Position numbers and translations under genes: made by a program. The notes under the pieces were generated by a model. It made no database searches and was not told where the DNA came from. It saw nothing but the letters and a program-made list of their open reading frames with translations. Below are positions 61,423 through 64,000 of a stretch of 64,000 bases of DNA, piece after piece. The first letter of the stretch is position 1. Each line of letters opens with the position of its first letter. Source of the DNA: Paenibacillus harenae. Lineage in GTDB: Bacteria > Bacillota > Bacilli > Paenibacillales > Paenibacillaceae. The DNA lies in assembly GCF_030812415.1 (NCBI RefSeq), contig NZ_JAUSST010000003.1, forward strand, positions 868,001 to 932,000, given 5' to 3'.

Positions 61423-62094
61423 TTGGGTGTTCGCAGAGCCAGGCATGTTACGAACAAATGGGCGAAGACGCTCGCGTTGCTGTCGCATCCGAACTTGGCG
61501 CCGCATATTCCGCTTACGAAGCCGTTCGGTGCGAGTCAATTAAGATCGATGCTGAACACGTACTGGATGGTTGTGGTTAAGCCGGTCACCGGCTCGGGCG
61601 GCGTTGGGGTTATGAAGGTGAGCCGAACGCAAAGCGGTTACGCTTTCACCTACTTAGCCAGAACGAGATATTATGCGAACTTCGAAAGCTTGCTCGCGGC
61701 GATTAACAAACAGCGCAAAGGTAAGCCTTATCTCGTACAACGGGGCATTTTTCTGGCGGAAGTAAACGGCAGGCCGATCGATTATCGAGTCAAATACGTG
61801 AAGAAAGCAAATAAGTGGAAGATCAAAGCGTTTGTCGGCAAAATTGCGAGGCAGGGGTTGTTCGTGACGAATATTCGCCAAGGCGGCACGCTTATATCGG
61901 CTGCCAAAGGAATTGCCGCTTCTTTCTCGGATAATCTCGTCGAAGTGAAGAAGAGCAAGATGCGCGAGCTTACGATTATCGCGACCGAAATACTAGAAAA
62001 CCGGTTTCCAGGCGTTAGCAGGCTAGGGTATGACTATGGCATTGACAAGCAAGGGAAGATATGGATTTTCGAAGTGAATACTAGGCCTCAATAG
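61423..62094 (+). CDS. YheC/YheD-type endospore coat-associated protein
   Basis: 223 residues starting at TTG 61423 with AAGGAG 11 bases before. The central part (VVKPVTGSGGVGVMKV near residue 50) and the RPIDYRVKYVKKANKWKI, FPGVSRLGYDYGIDKQGKIW and FEVNTRPQ segments match the ATP-grasp-like YheC/YheD family of spore coat-associated proteins. Shorter than the B. subtilis members (about 360-450), so it is a core-domain-only variant. FEVNTRPQ at the very end fits the ATP-grasp magnesium loop. Confidence 0.8.
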   Translation: MGVRRARHVTNKWAKTLALLSHPNLAPHIPLTKPFGASQLRSMLNTYWMVVVKPVTGSGGVGVMKVSRTQSGYAFTYLARTRYYANFESLLAAINKQRKGKPYLVQRGIFLAEVNGRPIDYRVKYVKKANKWKIKAFVGKIARQGLFVTNIRQGGTLISAAKGIAASFSDNLVEVKKSKMRELTIIATEILENRFPGVSRLGYDYGIDKQGKIWIFEVNTRPQ

Positions 62095-62281
62095 CTATAT
62101 AACTTAGCGGTGGCGGTAAGGATGGAAGGGTGCGGGTAGCTCGGAAGTCCTTATTTTGTTTGCTCGCCCCCTCTTAAAAAGAAAGCGGAAACATCTACTA
62201 ACTAATGACGTTAATATATTCCATTAATAGAATTATAGAATTCGATTAAAGTTTTTTATTAAGAGTCATAAGGAAATCGCC

Positions 62282-62365
62282 TGTGGATAACTCTATCCAC
62301 ATTATCCACGCCGTAATTCCTCATATTTCGACGCGTATACACACACTATACACACAGTATCCACA
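62282..62365. promoter_or_regulatory. Cluster of six DnaA-box-like sequences upstream of sda
   Basis: TGTGGATAA (62282-62290, perfect reverse box), CTATCCACA (62293), TTATCCACG (62302), GTATACACA (62335), CTATACACA (62346) and GTATCCACA (62357). The last three are spaced exactly 11 bp and, except the first, each differs from TTATnCACA by one base. They lie 200-280 bp before the sda start. Confidence 0.75.
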
Positions 62366-62389
62366 AGGTTATGTTAATAAATGGGACTG

Positions 62390-62419
62390 TTGTCCATTCA
62401 AATAGTGCCATGCTACTAT
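62390..62419 (+). promoter_or_regulatory. Putative sigma-A promoter of sda
   Basis: TTGTCC (62390-62395), 18-bp spacer, TACTAT (62414-62419), directly downstream of the DnaA-box cluster. Confidence 0.5.
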
Positions 62420-62564
62420 GAAGAAGAAATAACCATTGGATGGAAGATGAACCGGCTAACGACATCCTCTATAGGTGAATCGTTTTTCATTCCGATGAAA
62501 TATAAGCCTGGTTATAAGTAAAAAACTTATTAATCATTTTTATTTGAAGAAAGGGTGTGCAGGT

Positions 62565-62708
62565 ATGGAGTTGCTTTCTGACGAAATGCTGATTGACACT
62601 TATTTTGCGGCAATCCAGTATAATCTGGATCAGGAATTTATCCGAATGCTTGCGATGGAACTGAAACGCCGAAAGGTTAACCCGGATTCCAGTAGAATTA
62701 CGGCATAA
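62565..62708 (+). CDS. sda: Sporulation checkpoint protein Sda
   Basis: 47 residues; AAAGGGTG lies before the ATG. The sequence MELLSDEMLIDTYFAAI, NLDQEFIRMLAMELKRR matches the B. subtilis Sda pattern (LSDE-LI-YF, NL--FI, E-KRR). Sda is a short two-helix protein that binds the sporulation kinase KinA and blocks the phosphorelay when replication initiation is perturbed. In Bacillus the gene is controlled by DnaA, and six DnaA-box-like sequences lie upstream here. Small protein size and the lack of a TM fit a cytosolic antikinase. Confidence 0.85.
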   Translation: MELLSDEMLIDTYFAAIQYNLDQEFIRMLAMELKRRKVNPDSSRITA

Positions 62709-62742
62709 TCTCTTGCGTGCAAGCGGTGCTAATAGACGCAGC

Positions 62743-62991
62743 TTAAATCCACTCGTTAACCGAGATCTCGGCCGTCAGCTGACAGGTCGGGCAATATATA
62801 ATATGGTTGCAATGGGCTAAGGACGGTTCCAGCGGGTCGAGGGACTCATTCGCGAATGGTTCATTAATAGGCTCGTACGGGGCATAAGGTCCGACCCAAT
62901 CGTTGACTCGACCTCCGTCGATTAACGATCCCGTACAAGAAGAGCAGTGCTCTTGAATGGACGTAAGCCCGTTGCATACCGGACAAAACAT
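62743..62991 (-). CDS. Small zinc-ribbon-like protein
   Basis: 82 residues with two pairs of potential metal ligands: CPVCNG (residue 3) with CSSC (near 16), and a C-terminal CNH with CPTC (near 61-70). No recognised family beyond a double Cys knuckle. Its AAGGAGGA Shine-Dalgarno lies within a long hairpin that spans the region upstream of the start codon. It reads away from the YumC-like gene. Confidence 0.6.
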   Translation of the reverse strand: MFCPVCNGLTSIQEHCSSCTGSLIDGGRVNDWVGPYAPYEPINEPFANESLDPLEPSLAHCNHIIYCPTCQLTAEISVNEWI

Positions 62992-62992
62992 A

Positions 62993-63063
62993 GGGTATCC
63001 TCCTTGGCTCGCCGCGCATGATGATGCGATAGCGAATGATTATTGGCCAAGGTTAGGATACCC
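62993..63063 (-). promoter_or_regulatory. Long hairpin containing the Shine-Dalgarno of the zinc-ribbon gene
   Basis: On the minus strand GGGTATCC-TAA-CCTTGG (63047-63063) pairs with CCAAGG-A-GGATACCC (62993-63007). An inner CGCAT/ATGCG stem (63015-63028) stiffens the loop. The AAGGAGGA site (62999-63005) is in the stem, 8 bases from the ATG. Confidence 0.6.
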
Positions 63064-63087
63064 TTTGTTCATATTTATAATTACGGA

Positions 63088-64000
63088 CTAAAGCTTCATA
63101 TTGCTGCTATGGCCGGGGGACAGCTTGGCGCTTGGATCAACGTACACTTTAGCGTTGTTGATCGCGGTAGGCGCCTCGCCGAATCCGACGGCAATCAGCT
63201 TGAGCTTGCCGGGATACGTTGTAATATCCCCTGCCGCGAAAATACCTGGAATATTCGTCTCCATGCGGGTATCGACTACAATGGAACCGCTCTGAATATT
63301 TATGCCCCAATCGGCGATTGGACCAAGCGAAGATACGAATCCGAAGTTGACGATGACGGCATCGACCTCAAGCTCGGTAGTTTCTAGTGTCTTCACATTC
63401 GTAAGCGTAACTTTACCGATGCGGCTCTCGCCGTGAAGTTTCGTAATTTCAGTAGGGGTCACGACTTTAACGGATGAGTTCATTAAGTTCTCGACGCTAT
63501 GCTCATGCGCGCGAAACTTATCTCTGCGGTGTATAAGCGTTACGCTTTCGGCGATCGGTTCAAGCATGAGCGACCAGTCTACCGCAGAATCGCCTCCGCC
63601 GCTTATAAGTACCTTCTTTCCTTTGAACCGTTGGAGATCACCGACAAAATAATGAAGGTTGGTTTTCTCATATGTAGCAGCCTCGGGCAATTCAAGACGA
63701 CGAGGTTCGAAAGCGCCGACGCCTGCCGTAATGATGACCGCTTTGGCGAAGTGTGAACCCTTGTCCGTAACGATCTCGAAGAGGCGCTCGTCATGTTTGA
63801 TCACATTGTTCACTTTCTCTTCCAAGCAGATTTCCGGATTAAACAGCTGAAGCTGCTCCTTAAGACGATCAACCAGCTCTTGAGCTGTAACTTTAGGGAA
63901 TCCGGCAACGTCATAAATATACTTCTCTGGATAAAGCGCCGCAAGCTGGCCGCCAAGCTGCGGCATGCTTTCAATTAGCTTAACGGATGCTTGGCGCATC
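63088..64000 (-). CDS. Ferredoxin-NADP reductase, YumC-like (5' end cut)
   Basis: At least 303 residues; the frame runs to the right window edge without the N-terminal FAD loop, so the gene is partial. Visible: [21 protein letters not shown] (FAD domain), AVIITAGVG, the NADP fold [14 protein letters not shown] near 132, and [19 protein letters not shown] near 252, which fit the YumC family of thioredoxin-reductase-like ferredoxin/flavodoxin-NADP reductases. It provides reduced ferredoxin or flavodoxin for biosynthesis. Confidence 0.9.
   Translation of the reverse strand, partial: MRQASVKLIESMPQLGGQLAALYPEKYIYDVAGFPKVTAQELVDRLKEQLQLFNPEICLEEKVNNVIKHDERLFEIVTDKGSHFAKAVIITAGVGAFEPRRLELPEAATYEKTNLHYFVGDLQRFKGKKVLISGGGDSAVDWSLMLEPIAESVTLIHRRDKFRAHEHSVENLMNSSVKVVTPTEITKLHGESRIGKVTLTNVKTLETTELEVDAVIVNFGFVSSLGPIADWGINIQSGSIVVDTRMETNIPGIFAAGDITTYPGKLKLIAVGFGEAPTAINNAKVYVDPSAKLSPGHSSNMKL

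Noticed and set aside
62282..62365. Chromosomal replication origin
   Set aside because: DnaA boxes cluster here but dnaA/dnaN are not nearby and no long AT-rich unwinding element is adjacent; sda regulation explains the boxes better.
1..64000. CRISPR array or tRNA/rRNA genes
   Set aside because: No series of regularly spaced repeats and no cloverleaf or rRNA-like conserved sequence was recognised by eye.

Overview
The window looks like a chromosomal segment of an endospore-forming Firmicute of the Paenibacillaceae, most likely Paenibacillus or a close relative. Pointers are a three-gene GerA-type germinant-receptor operon, the sporulation checkpoint gene sda, a YheC/YheD-type spore protein, a copper-amine-oxidase-like lipoprotein, a BceRS-AB peptide-detoxification module, LipO-type sugar lipoproteins, and a yutI/yuzB/yutJ/yutM-like iron-sulfur/NADH neighbourhood shared with Bacillus. 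Base composition is balanced, with strong hairpin terminators between units. No tRNA, rRNA or CRISPR was seen.

Left core block (1-31 kb): the end of a Mn/Zn ABC transporter (mntB-mntC-mntD); a HAD phosphatase plus a DUF456 membrane protein; an MVF-family flippase; a 325-bp MITE-like element; a lipoprotein with a copper amine oxidase-like domain; thioredoxin-like protein, ctaA, a HEPN protein and an SDR; the Fe-S/menaquinone group (Nfu, DUF1450, NDH-2-like, mqnE, IscA-like); bceRS-bceAB; the ger operon; SDR, hypothetical and metallo-hydrolase genes; a two-component system; and a GNAT acetyltransferase.

Accessory block (about 31.4-55.65 kb): this segment separates two pieces of what appears to be one FecCD-type siderophore permease gene. 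The left piece (31252-31398) stops just where the right piece (55649-56094) resumes in the family alignment. It holds, in order: a small operon of unrecognised, possibly phage or plasmid genes on the minus strand; a 5-kb run of AT-rich accessory genes (methyltransferase, Rrf2 regulator with NAD(P)-binding protein and DsbA-like protein, frameshifted WYL regulator, VOC protein) punctuated by three copies of a 52-bp hairpin repeat; a complete C4-dicarboxylate/malate module (dctB-like, dctS, dctR, malic enzyme, dctP); and a decayed hemicellulose-utilisation cluster. In that cluster only a sugar-binding lipoprotein and a Gfo/Idh oxidoreductase are intact. YesM-type kinase, CBM6/GH43, AraC, GH27, GH43, GH10 and sugar-isomerase genes are fragments or carry frameshifts, and IS4 and IS66 remnants lie among them.

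Right core block (56-64 kb): a membrane-anchored hypothetical, a YkuE-like metallophosphoesterase, a prenyltransferase-like alpha/alpha-barrel protein, topB, a YheC/YheD-type protein, sda behind a cluster of six DnaA-box-like 9-mers, a zinc-ribbon protein whose Shine-Dalgarno lies in a long hairpin, and a YumC-like ferredoxin-NADP reductase cut by the window edge.

Most interesting: the split FecCD gene bounding a 24-kb island, the cassette-punctuating hairpin repeat, the DnaA-box array before sda, and several precise operator candidates (tandem 19-bp palindromes before the ywnB-like gene, three 9-bp direct repeats before the malic enzyme gene, a BceR-type box, and a consensus promoter with an inverted repeat inside the 3' end of a histidine kinase gene).
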